From assembly GCA_964482515.1 (NCBI GenBank), contig CAYZXT010000009.1, forward strand, positions 1 through 64,000: a DNA stretch of 64,000 nt, written 5' to 3'. Both the position numbers and the translations under genes were made by a program. The notes under the pieces were generated by a model that saw only the letters and a program-made list of their open reading frames with translations, was not told the DNA's origin and searched no databases. Positions 57,068 to 64,000 of the stretch are shown one piece after another (position 1 is the stretch's first letter; each line of letters opens with the position of its first letter). This DNA comes from CAYZXT01 sp964482515 (GTDB lineage Bacteria; Elusimicrobiota; Elusimicrobia; FEN-1173).

Positions 57068-57122
57068 ACCTGTTCTTTGTGCAGAATAAATCCGATGTAA
57101 CGGGAATCCTCAAAGAGGCGTC

Positions 57123-58190
57123 ATGCTAATGAAGGCGGATCAAACCAATCCTTCCGTTGACCTTGAGTGGGAACAGGCCATAGAAAACTGTTCCTACGCG
57201 ACATTTTTCCATACCCGCGCCTGGGCGCGCATTTTGGTGGCTGGTTTCGGCCGGTTGTTCCACCCCTCGCCGAAAATCATTCCGCTGGGGCAGGGGAAGC
57301 GCGGCATTCTTCCGTTGATGGAGACCGAGTATCAAGGGAAAGGTTTTTTCCGGGCTCTTCACGCCGGCGCCCTGGGTGTGTATGGCGGACCCCTTTTGCC
57401 TGACGGCGGTGCTCCGAGGGTCGTAAAAGAAATACTCTCCGGGTTACATTCCGCACAAACGTCAAACGTGTTTATTTTTGGAAACCCATACGCGCCCAGT
57501 GAATTTCAAAATCTCTGGGAAGATCCGCGCCGAGTTGTCCAATTCACGCAGATTGTCGATTTTCAAGGCATGCGAGACGAAAATGACCTCTTTTCCATCT
57601 ATTCCAAGAGCGTGAGGAAGAGGATCCGGGCGGTTCCTGAGACCCGCTACGTGGTGCGCCCGGCGGCGTCAATCGAAGACGTGCGCTCCGTGGAACGAAT
57701 ATATCGAGAGAGGTTGGCTCAATGGGGCGATCGCGCCACGAATTCTCATCCACTCAGCCTATTCGAAGCTATTTATAATTTGGGCGGGGAAGCCGCCAGG
57801 ATTTGGATCGTTGAGAGCGGCGGTGAAATCGTGGCCGGCAATGTCAATTTTTATTTCCGAAACACCTGCGTCGATTGGCTTCATATTTGCAATAAAGATC
57901 ACCTCCCGATGGGCTTAAGTCATTATTTTACCCATTGGTTGGTCCGGGACGCCTGGTCCCGCGGTTATTCTGTTTATGATTTCAATCCCAGCGGTGGCCA
58001 TGAGGGCGTGGTTGCTTTCAAGCGCAGCTTCGGTGCTGTTGAAAAACCGTTCAGCGGATATTCGTGGGGGGGAAGTTACTTGTACCAAATGTTTAATAAG
58101 ATGTCGTTTCTGCGGACTCGCTACCTGGCCTCGGCGATTCCCTACGTCGGTGAAGATTTAGGGGTCTTTCAGTTGCTCACAATGGGATAA
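57123..58190 (+). CDS. FemAB/GNAT-type acyltransferase
   Basis: 355 residues. Two linked GNAT-like folds as in FemAB-related proteins: N-terminal WEQAIENCSYATFFHTRAWARILVAGFG...LPLMETEYQ.. and C-terminal VRPAASIEDVRSVERIYRERLAQWG ... ARIWIVESGGEIVAGNVNFYF ... LSHYFTHWLVRDAWSRGYSVYDFNPSGGHEGVVAFKRSFGA. Such proteins transfer amino acids to peptidoglycan or act in exopolysaccharide export; which one is not clear. In-frame second start at 57129. Lower GC than its neighbours in places. Confidence 0.85.
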   Translation: MLMKADQTNPSVDLEWEQAIENCSYATFFHTRAWARILVAGFGRLFHPSPKIIPLGQGKRGILPLMETEYQGKGFFRALHAGALGVYGGPLLPDGGAPRVVKEILSGLHSAQTSNVFIFGNPYAPSEFQNLWEDPRRVVQFTQIVDFQGMRDENDLFSIYSKSVRKRIRAVPETRYVVRPAASIEDVRSVERIYRERLAQWGDRATNSHPLSLFEAIYNLGGEAARIWIVESGGEIVAGNVNFYFRNTCVDWLHICNKDHLPMGLSHYFTHWLVRDAWSRGYSVYDFNPSGGHEGVVAFKRSFGAVEKPFSGYSWGGSYLYQMFNKMSFLRTRYLASAIPYVGEDLGVFQLLTMG

Positions 58191-58206
58191 AAGATTCAAG
58201 CGACCG

Positions 58207-58250
58207 TAAAACAAAAGGCGTCCCCCGCGAGGAGGACGCCTTTTGTTTTA
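58207..58250. terminator. Bidirectional terminator
   Basis: TAAAACAAAAGGCGTCC (58207-58223) pairs with GGACGCCTTTTGTTTTA (58234-58250). It closes both the acyltransferase gene and tpx. Confidence 0.95.
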
Positions 58251-58261
58251 ATACGCTTGTG

Positions 58262-58771
58262 TTAAGCCGGCTGTTTGAGCGCGTTCAGTGCGGCGTCGTA
58301 GTTGGGCTCCTGGGTGATTTCCGGGACCTGTTCGGTGTAGACGACTTTGCCGCTCTCGTTGAGTATGACCACGGCACGGGACAGGAGCCCCGCCATGGGG
58401 CCGTCGGCGATGCGCGCGCCGTAGGCCGTTCCAAAGGAAGAATCGCGCAGCTCGGACGTCGTGATCACGTTGTTAATGCCTTCGGCGCCGCAGAACCGCT
58501 TCAGCGCGAAGGGAAGGTCGCGGGAGACCCCGAGGATGACGGTGTTGTTCAGCTTCGCGGCCTCCTGGTTGAACTTGCGCACGGACGCGGCGCAGACGCC
58601 GGTGTCGATGCTGGGGAATATGTTCAGGATGACCTTCTTGCCGGCGAAGTCCTTCAAGCTGACGTCGGACAGGTCGGCCTTGGTGAGTCTAAAGTCGGGC
58701 GCCGCGGATCCGGTCGCGGGAAGGTTCCCGGCGGTGTTGATCATGTTTCCTTTGAGTTTGATCTGGGCCAT
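58262..58771 (-). CDS. tpx: Thiol peroxidase (atypical 2-Cys peroxiredoxin)
   Basis: 169 residues. Tpx pattern: KLKGNMINTAGNLPATGSAAPDFRLTKADLSDVSLKDFAGKKVILNIFPSIDTGVCAASVRKFN, with the peroxidatic Cys in DTGVCA, and the resolving Cys in FALKRFCGAEG. GVS RDLPFA is also conserved. It reduces H2O2 and lipid peroxides using thioredoxin. Monocistronic between a shared terminator and a divergent gene. AAGGAG upstream. Confidence 0.96.
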   Translation of the reverse strand: MAQIKLKGNMINTAGNLPATGSAAPDFRLTKADLSDVSLKDFAGKKVILNIFPSIDTGVCAASVRKFNQEAAKLNNTVILGVSRDLPFALKRFCGAEGINNVITTSELRDSSFGTAYGARIADGPMAGLLSRAVVILNESGKVVYTEQVPEITQEPNYDAALNALKQPA

Positions 58772-58860
58772 ATTTTCTCCTTGGGGATGAGGTAACTTTA
58801 CCTGAATTATATACTTTGCGGACCGGCGGCGTAAGCGGCTTTGGAAAGTGTTTTTTTATA

Positions 58861-58866
58861 TATGAT
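58861..58866 (+). promoter_or_regulatory. -10 box TATGAT, leaderless
   Basis: TATGAT lies 6 nt before the ATG at 58873 and abuts an ATG at 58867. Confidence 0.45.
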
Positions 58867-58872
58867 ATGCCC

Positions 58873-59421
58873 ATGGACGTACTAATATTTTCTTCGGAAA
58901 GCGGCATGCGGACGCTGGGCGTCTTGCCGCTGCTTTTTTTTGCGGCCATGGTATGGACCCATTGGCGAAAGGGAAAGATCTCGGAGTGTCTGTGGATGTG
59001 CCACGTCTCGAACCTCCTCCTGGCCGCGGGGATGCTGTTCGATCAGCCGGTTTTGATCCAGGCGGCCACGCCGTGGCTCATCCTGGGCGTCCCTCTCTGG
59101 ATTTTGGACATGCTCTTTTCCCGCTCCCTGATCCCCGCTTCGGTCGTGTCCCACGCCGGCGGGACGGCGGTGGGCCTGTTCGCCCTCAGCCACGCCGGCG
59201 CCCGTCCTTCCATGTGGCTGTCCTCTTTTGTTTTTTATCTCGCCATGCAGCTTGTTTCCCGCTGGCTGACCCCGCACCACCTCAACGTCAATCTCTCGCA
59301 GCGGACCTATGATGAAGTCCGGGGATATTTCCCGAATTACGGCGTTTTTTGGGTTTCCGCCACCGGCCTGACGGCGGTCGTCCTTTGGGGCCTTTCCTAT
59401 GTATTGAACCGTTGTTTCTGA
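58873..59421 (+). CDS. Hypothetical membrane protein
   Basis: 182 residues from the ATG at 58873 (58867 also possible). Five or so helices (LGVLPLLFFAAMVWTHW, HVSNLLLAAGMLF, PWLILGVPLWILDML, AGGTAVGLFALSH, WLSSFVFYLAMQLVS). Conserved-looking polar spots (W..CHVSN, SHAGGT, TPHHLNVN) suggest a defined family, but I do not recognise it. Next gene starts 13 nt downstream. Confidence 0.7.
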   Translation: MDVLIFSSESGMRTLGVLPLLFFAAMVWTHWRKGKISECLWMCHVSNLLLAAGMLFDQPVLIQAATPWLILGVPLWILDMLFSRSLIPASVVSHAGGTAVGLFALSHAGARPSMWLSSFVFYLAMQLVSRWLTPHHLNVNLSQRTYDEVRGYFPNYGVFWVSATGLTAVVLWGLSYVLNRCF

Positions 59422-59434
59422 TGGGGAAAGTTCG

Positions 59435-59890
59435 GTGACCCGGAACCCCTATAAACGCGACCCCGGCGAGACGCCCTATACCCCGCCGGGCGGGCTCCCC
59501 TCCGTGACCCCGCCTTCCGCCGACATCTACGCGGCCATGGGGGAGGACAACATCTTCCGCTTGTGCGAGGATTTCTATTCCGCCCTCGAAAAGACCGAGA
59601 TCCGCCCCATGTTCCCGGAGGACATGAAGGAAGCGTCGAAGAGGCTGGCGGCGTTCCTGGTTTTCCGTTTGGGCGGGCCGCCCCTCTACCAACAACGCCA
59701 CGGCCAGCCCATGCTCCGGGGGCGGCACATGCCCTTCCGGATAGATGAAAAATCCCGCCTGATCTGGCTGACGGCTTTTCGGGAGATATTGGTCGTCGCA
59801 CAGGAAAAATATAAATTCCCCAAGGAACACCTGCCCGGATTCCTGGATTTCCTGGAGAAATTTTCCTTCTGGATGGTGAACGCCGCCTAG
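59435..59890 (+). CDS. Truncated hemoglobin, group II-like
   Basis: 151 residues from GTG at 59435. Compact 2-over-2 globin pattern: FRLCEDFYSALEKTEIRPMFPEDMKEASKRLAAFLVFRLGGPPLYQQRHGQPMLRGRHMPFRI, with the proximal His in RGRHMPF; then LIWLTAFREILV and FLDFLEKFSFWMV. Binds heme; roles in NO or O2 handling are usual. Possibly co-transcribed with the membrane protein upstream. Close to oxidative-stress genes. Confidence 0.9.
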   Translation: MTRNPYKRDPGETPYTPPGGLPSVTPPSADIYAAMGEDNIFRLCEDFYSALEKTEIRPMFPEDMKEASKRLAAFLVFRLGGPPLYQQRHGQPMLRGRHMPFRIDEKSRLIWLTAFREILVVAQEKYKFPKEHLPGFLDFLEKFSFWMVNAA

Positions 59891-59918
59891 CTGAAAACGG
59901 TGTAGGATTTCTCGAATA

Positions 59919-59958
59919 AAAAAAGGCTGTGCCGCCCGAAGCGACACAGCCTTTTATA
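59919..59958. terminator. Bidirectional terminator
   Basis: AAAAGGCTGTG (59921-59931) pairs with CACAGCCTTTT (59945-59955). It lies between the convergent globin and btuB genes. Confidence 0.92.
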
Positions 59959-59978
59959 TTGAACGGCGGCTTGTTGAA

Positions 59979-61901
59979 TTAGAAGGACGCCCTGACGCCG
60001 AGGGTGACGGTGCGGCCCGCGGTTCCGTAGCTGAACACCTGCTGATATTCTTTGTCGGCCAGGTTTTCGACGCGCCCGAACAGCCGGAGATAGGGAAGGA
60101 CTTGATAGGACGTCCCCAGGTTTATGAGGGTGTAGGAACCGAGCACGACCCTTTGGGACGGGAAGCCGGTGAAGTCCGTATCGAAACGGCGTCCCACGAA
60201 GACGCCATCGAGGTGGACGTTCCCTTTGGTGGAAAAATCATAATCCACGGAAGCGCCGGACTGGTTCCGCGGGCGGCGGATCAGCCGGTCGCCCGTGGAG
60301 ACGTCCTCCGCGTGGGTGATGGTGTGGTTGGCCCGCAGCGTGAGCCCGTCCATGGGGCGGCAGCGTGCCGTGAACTCCCATCCGCGGGTCATGGCCCTGT
60401 CCCGGTTCGCGTATTGGCCCAAACCGCCCAGAGCCGCGGCGTCGAAGTCGATGAGGTCTTCGAAGTCATTGCGGAAGAACGTCGCGCCGATGGAGCTACG
60501 CCCGCCGTAGAATTCCTGCTCTACGCCGGCGTCCCATCCTTTGCTTCTCTCCGGATCCAGGTTTGCGTTCCCGTAGAGAGAAAACAACTGGTAGAGGGAC
60601 GGCGCTTTGAAGCCCGTTCCGTAGGTGCCCTTCACTTTCGTGTATTGAAGGGGCCAGTAAGCCGCGGTGGCGCGATAGGTCCCGACGGAACCGAAGCGGC
60701 TGTGTTTGTCCACGCGGCCCCCCACCGTGCCGAAGAAGGAATCGCCCACTTTGAGCTGGTCCTGTGCGTAGAAGCCGTTGGTGTACGCCGTTTCCCGGTC
60801 GAAGCTGCTGACGAAGGGGCCGAAGAAACTGGTGGAGACGGAATCGAACCGGCCGATCTCCTGTTCGAGGTCCGCGCCCAGGGTCAGCGTGTTGAACTTC
60901 ACGAAGCGGAAGTCGTGCTGCCAATCCTGCTTGATGATGCTGCTTTTGTAGGCGGCGTGGAGCGAGTCCAGCGGGTGCGCCGCGTCGGTGAAGTCGTCAT
61001 AGTTCCGGTCGTGGTGCGTGATGGAAAACCCGATCTTCTGGTCCCAGATGTCATCGAACAGAGACAGTTGTCCCTGGCCGCGGGCAAAGATCTCGCGCAC
61101 GTCGGCGACATAGTTGGGATCGTCCTGCCCGGAGCTGTCGTCAAGATTATTGTGAGACGCGTTGTAGCGCGACGTGAAGTCGATGGATGAGTTTTTCGTA
61201 GGGACGAAGCCGAGCCGCGCTGAGGCCGACGTGTTGCCGTAGCGGTCCGTCTCGCTGTTGCCGCGGGAGTCGTCGGCTTGGGAAAAACCGGCGGTATCGA
61301 AGCGGGACGCCTGCACGGCGTAGTTCACTTTCTCGGTGCCGCCTCTGATGCCTGCCTGCTCGCGGGAGGTCTGGTAGGTCCCGCCCTCATACTGGACGAA
61401 CCCCTGCGGAGCGCCCACGCCTTTCTTGGTGATGATGTTGATCACGCCGCCCATGGCGTCGGAGCCGTACAGGGTGCTCTGGGGGCCGCGAATGATTTCG
61501 ATCCTCTCGATGTTGTCCACGCTCAGGTGCGCGAGGTCGAAGAAGCGGCTGGTGGTGCTGGGGTCGCCGGTTTCGATGCCGTCGATCATGATCAGTGTGT
61601 GGCCCGAGTCGGCGCCGCGGATGAAGACGGAAGAGGGGCTGCCCACTCCGCCTGACTGGACCGTGTTGAGGGCGGGTTGAATGCGGAGCAGGTCGAGGAC
61701 GTGGGTCTTCTGGCTGTTCTGGATGTCTTTTTGGTCGATGACGCTTACGGCGCTGGCGATATCCCGTTCCGAGGTCTCCAGCCGCGTGGCGGAGACGAGC
61801 AGGGCCGCGCTGACGATCGTGGGATCGAAGGCGTGGCTGGGAGCGGATAGGGCGAGAGTGATGGCTACGGATAGGATGGCGGAAAGTCTTTGACGGCGCA
61901 T
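59979..61901 (-). CDS. btuB: TonB-dependent outer-membrane cobalamin receptor (BtuB-like)
   Basis: 640 residues from the ATG at 61901 (AAGGAG 9 nt upstream). Signal peptide, then a TonB-box/plug region (SERDIASAVSVIDQKDIQNSQKTHVLDLLRIQPALNTVQSGG...VFIRGADSGHTLIMIDGIETGDP..RIEIIRGPQSTLYGSDAMGGVINIITKK) and a 22-strand barrel ending in Phe (GVRASF). The cobalamin riboswitch in its leader supports B12 or a corrinoid as substrate. Uptake needs TonB and an ABC transporter not in the window. Confidence 0.93.
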   Translation of the reverse strand: MRRQRLSAILSVAITLALSAPSHAFDPTIVSAALLVSATRLETSERDIASAVSVIDQKDIQNSQKTHVLDLLRIQPALNTVQSGGVGSPSSVFIRGADSGHTLIMIDGIETGDPSTTSRFFDLAHLSVDNIERIEIIRGPQSTLYGSDAMGGVINIITKKGVGAPQGFVQYEGGTYQTSREQAGIRGGTEKVNYAVQASRFDTAGFSQADDSRGNSETDRYGNTSASARLGFVPTKNSSIDFTSRYNASHNNLDDSSGQDDPNYVADVREIFARGQGQLSLFDDIWDQKIGFSITHHDRNYDDFTDAAHPLDSLHAAYKSSIIKQDWQHDFRFVKFNTLTLGADLEQEIGRFDSVSTSFFGPFVSSFDRETAYTNGFYAQDQLKVGDSFFGTVGGRVDKHSRFGSVGTYRATAAYWPLQYTKVKGTYGTGFKAPSLYQLFSLYGNANLDPERSKGWDAGVEQEFYGGRSSIGATFFRNDFEDLIDFDAAALGGLGQYANRDRAMTRGWEFTARCRPMDGLTLRANHTITHAEDVSTGDRLIRRPRNQSGASVDYDFSTKGNVHLDGVFVGRRFDTDFTGFPSQRVVLGSYTLINLGTSYQVLPYLRLFGRVENLADKEYQQVFSYGTAGRTVTLGVRASF

Positions 61902-61924
61902 TGGAATTCTCCTTGTTCCCCCCG

Positions 61925-62165
61925 AGGGGATATGAAATAAAAAACCCACTTCCAACGCGGAAATGGGTAACGGAGAATCAAACGCCGTAGATGCCGGCGG
62001 CCTCCCTATAAATAGGAACAACGCTACCGGCGAGCCCTTCCCGCGAAGGAAAATCTACCTTTTAGTCGACCGGACTTAGACGCGTTTGCGCGCGCCCATT
62101 ACCGTTGCGGGGCAGTCCCGGAATCACACCGGGTTCCTCTAAAAGGGAGTGAGCGAAAGAACTGG
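61925..62165 (-). ncRNA. Cobalamin riboswitch with terminator platform
   Basis: On the minus strand the conserved core reads AACCCGGTG...TCCGGGACTGCCCCGCAACGG and then AAGTCCGGTCGAC, the typical cobalamin aptamer features. A terminator-type hairpin follows near the gene (CCCATTTCC...GGAAGTGGG then T-run, about 61935-61975), so B12 should shut off btuB by premature termination. The anti-terminator pairing was not traced. Confidence 0.9.
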
Positions 62166-62251
62166 CCTGAGTATGAGAAATTAATCGGCGGGTGTAAAGT
62201 AAAAATAATTGGAACTGTTTTGTGGATAGGGGCGTTCCCTTAATTTCAAGC

Positions 62252-62281
62252 TTGACAGGTGGCGCGGCTGACTTCTATAGT
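62252..62281 (+). promoter_or_regulatory. Sigma-70 promoter of the TolC/RND operon
   Basis: TTGACA (62252-62257) and TATAGT (62276-62281) with an 18-nt spacer. The start ATG at 62339 lies about 57 nt downstream. Confidence 0.75.
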
Positions 62282-62338
62282 AGTGTTTCGTTTCTTCCAC
62301 TGAATGAGACGCTAAAACCCGTTCACTCATAACAACAC

Positions 62339-63658
62339 ATGAAGCAATCCCCCATGGCGCACGCGCGTACAATATATGGATTCGTCATTTTACTTGCCCT
62401 TTTGGGAGCGGCGTCCTTTGGGTTCGGGGCTGCTCCGGCGGGTCCGTCCCCGGTCACGCTCCGCCAATGTTACGAATGGGCGAAGGCGCGGAACGAGGAC
62501 CTCAAGATCCGGCAGGAAGACATCGTCCAGTCCAAGGCCCGCGCCCGCGCGGCCCTGGGCGGCGCCTATCCCAGCGTGGACTGGAAATGGACGGACACCT
62601 GGCAGGACCCCAAGGGCGTGGACAAGCTCGAGTCCCGGGGGTTCAGCGGGTTCGTGGAAAAGAGCCAAATCGATTCCCGGTTTTCCGTCAACCAGCCGAT
62701 TTTCTCCGGGTTGAGGGAATTTTCCGCCTACAAGGGGTTCAAGCGGGAAAGCGCCAAGAACGCGCTGCTGCTGGAAAGGGCCGACAAAGAACTTTTCGCC
62801 AGGACGGCCGACGTTTTCTACACGGTGGTGCTGCATGAGACCGACCGGGAAAACACCGAGGCCTCGCTCCGCCTGGCCCAGGACCGCGTCAAGGACCTGG
62901 GCCGGTTCAAGCGCCTGGGCAAGGCCCGGGACAGCGAAGTGTTCACGGCCGAGGCCCACGCCGCCGCGCTCAAGGCCCGCCTGCAGCAGATCCAGTCCCG
63001 CCTCGGCTCCGCCCGCGAGGAGCTTTCCTATTTAACCGGCCAGGACCTCTCCACCCTTCCGATTTTGGACGAAATCCCCAACCCGCCGGACGTCAGCGAC
63101 CTGGACGCATTCCTGGTCCAGGGGAAGAACCGCACGGACCTGCAGGCCCAGCGGGAAGACGTCGCCGCGCGCCGGCTCCGGATCCGGTACGAGAAGGGGT
63201 CCTATTGGCCGAGCGTGGACGTGACCGGGAATTATTACACGCAGCGGGCCACCTTCCTCGAAGACATTCAGTGGGACGTGATCCTGGCGCTGGAGGTCCC
63301 GCTTTTCCAGGGGGGAGCGGTTTCGGCCCGCGTGAAGGAAGCCACCGCCGCCTATCGCCAGTCGATCCTCACGCTGCAGGCCATGGAGCGCGAAGTCTAT
63401 CACTCCATCCGGCAGACCCACGGCGAACTCCTTGCCGCCATGCGGGAAACCCAATCCTTGGAAGAGGCCTCCGCGGCCGCGCAAAAAAGTTATGACGCGC
63501 TGCTGGACGAATACAAGCTGGGCCTGGTCACGAACCTGGACGTCCTGCAGGCCCTCGACCTGTTGCAGGCCCAGAACAGCGCCCGCGACGCGGCCCGCGT
63601 CAACATGAAGATGTTGTTCATCCGGCTCAACGTCACCGTGGAGAAAATGGCGTCATGA
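62339..63658 (+). CDS. TolC-family outer-membrane efflux protein
   Basis: 439 residues. A signal peptide (GFVILLALLGAASFGFGAA), then the OEP pattern in two repeats: VTLRQCYEWAKARNEDLKIRQEDIVQSKARARAALGG, QPIFSGLREFSAYKGFK, then AFLVQGKNRTDLQAQREDVAARRLRIRYEKGSYWPSVDVTGNYY and EVPLFQGGAVSARVKEA, with the end DEYKLGLVTNLDVLQALDLLQAQ. It forms the trimeric outer-membrane tunnel. Overlaps the RND gene by ATGA at 63655-63658. Confidence 0.93.
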   Translation: MKQSPMAHARTIYGFVILLALLGAASFGFGAAPAGPSPVTLRQCYEWAKARNEDLKIRQEDIVQSKARARAALGGAYPSVDWKWTDTWQDPKGVDKLESRGFSGFVEKSQIDSRFSVNQPIFSGLREFSAYKGFKRESAKNALLLERADKELFARTADVFYTVVLHETDRENTEASLRLAQDRVKDLGRFKRLGKARDSEVFTAEAHAAALKARLQQIQSRLGSAREELSYLTGQDLSTLPILDEIPNPPDVSDLDAFLVQGKNRTDLQAQREDVAARRLRIRYEKGSYWPSVDVTGNYYTQRATFLEDIQWDVILALEVPLFQGGAVSARVKEATAAYRQSILTLQAMEREVYHSIRQTHGELLAAMRETQSLEEASAAAQKSYDALLDEYKLGLVTNLDVLQALDLLQAQNSARDAARVNMKMLFIRLNVTVEKMAS

Positions 63659-64000
63659 GACTTTCCGACATATCCATCAAGAACCCCGTCTTCGCCTGGA
63701 TGCTGATGATCGGCATGATCCTGTTCGGGATCATCGGCTTCACGCAGATCGGCAAGAGCATGCTGCCGGACGTGGATTTCCCGGTGCTCACCATCTCCAC
63801 GAAATGGGAAGGCGCCTCGCCCGAGGTGATGGAGACGGAAGTGGTGGACACGATCGAAGACTCCATGACGTCGGTGAAGGGCGTCAAGAAGATTTCGTCC
63901 GTCACCCGCCAGGGCCAGGCCATGATCACCATCGAGTTCGAGCTCAAGACCGACGTGGACGTGGCGCTCCAGGAAGTGCAGAGCAAGATCTCCCAGACCC
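63655..64000 (+). CDS. RND efflux transporter, 5' part
   Basis: The first 115 residues of an AcrB/MdtB-type inner-membrane pump: a first helix (NPVFAWMLMIGMILFGIIGFTQIG), then the typical MLPDVDFPVLTISTKWEGASPEVMETEVVDTIEDSMTSVKGVKKISSVTRQGQAMITIEF. It continues past the window end. It would work with the TolC gene just upstream; a periplasmic adaptor is not in the visible part. Cargo unknown. Confidence 0.95.
   Translation, partial: MRLSDISIKNPVFAWMLMIGMILFGIIGFTQIGKSMLPDVDFPVLTISTKWEGASPEVMETEVVDTIEDSMTSVKGVKKISSVTRQGQAMITIEFELKTDVDVALQEVQSKISQT

Noticed and set aside
1..64000. CRISPR array or tRNA/rRNA genes
   Set aside because: No regularly spaced direct repeats, no tRNA T-arm plus acceptor pattern and no rRNA-like segment were seen by reading; a covariance search would settle tRNAs.

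Overview
The window is a GC-rich (roughly 60%) chromosomal fragment of a Gram-negative, didermic bacterium: it has many outer-membrane barrels, TolC, a BtuB-type receptor, OmpA, PorV and LPS-era envelope genes. The mix of PorV, FlgD-like and S74 (tail-fibre) proteins, ORF6N and DUF1016 genes and a truncated Rho suggests an uncultured lineage such as Elusimicrobiota or Omnitrophota; this assignment is a guess. No rRNA, tRNA, CRISPR array, integrase or IS transposase was seen.

Layout. 0.8-5.5 kb: a four-gene ion/stress operon (DUF1232 protein, HtpX, Ca2+/Na+ antiporter, Na+/H+ antiporter) divergent from an NhaR-like LysR regulator. 5.6-17.1 kb: barrel protein, SRPBCC protein, guaB, AI-2E permease, HemQ-like protein with a CLC-F type channel, KefB-like antiporter, HflK/HflC, a lipoprotein. 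17.2-18.6 kb: a nucleotidyltransferase/ribbon-helix-helix toxin-antitoxin pair and an ORF6N gene. 18.7-25.6 kb: barrels, a TPR protein, a glycosyltransferase, and a LemA-TPM operon. 25.7-31.7 kb: a surface-protein operon (two S74 paralogues, FlgD-like, PorV, OmpA).

32.9-43.5 kb is an accessory island: a DUF1016/PDDEXK nuclease, S1/P1 nuclease, an MmeI-like type IIL restriction-modification enzyme, two HigBA-type toxin-antitoxin pairs, a DUF1016-thermonuclease fusion, an intact ORF6N gene and an ORF6N remnant. It is littered with short repeats. 43.5-51.5 kb: a minimal Rho, HspR, two small heat-shock proteins behind a CIRCE-type operator, and an RRM/DEAD-helicase operon. 51.9-64 kb: superoxide dismutase, thiol peroxidase, truncated globin, small envelope proteins, a cobalamin riboswitch with btuB, and a TolC/RND efflux operon cut by the window end.

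The most unusual signal is in the ORF6N and DUF1016 genes. Three ORF6N paralogues each carry a 27-31 bp near-perfect palindrome over the same codons, with different but arm-compensated sequences. Both DUF1016 genes carry a palindrome of their own at one homologous place. One ORF6N palindrome core also occurs, identical over 17 bp, in the leader of another ORF6N gene. The ORF6N loci share a conserved promoter. A separate 36-37 bp repeat occurs four times, twice inside reading frames. Together these look like a self-addressed or mobile DNA-recognition system. A second genome-wide signal is leaderless transcription: many genes have a TANNNT -10 hexamer only 6-8 nt before the start codon.
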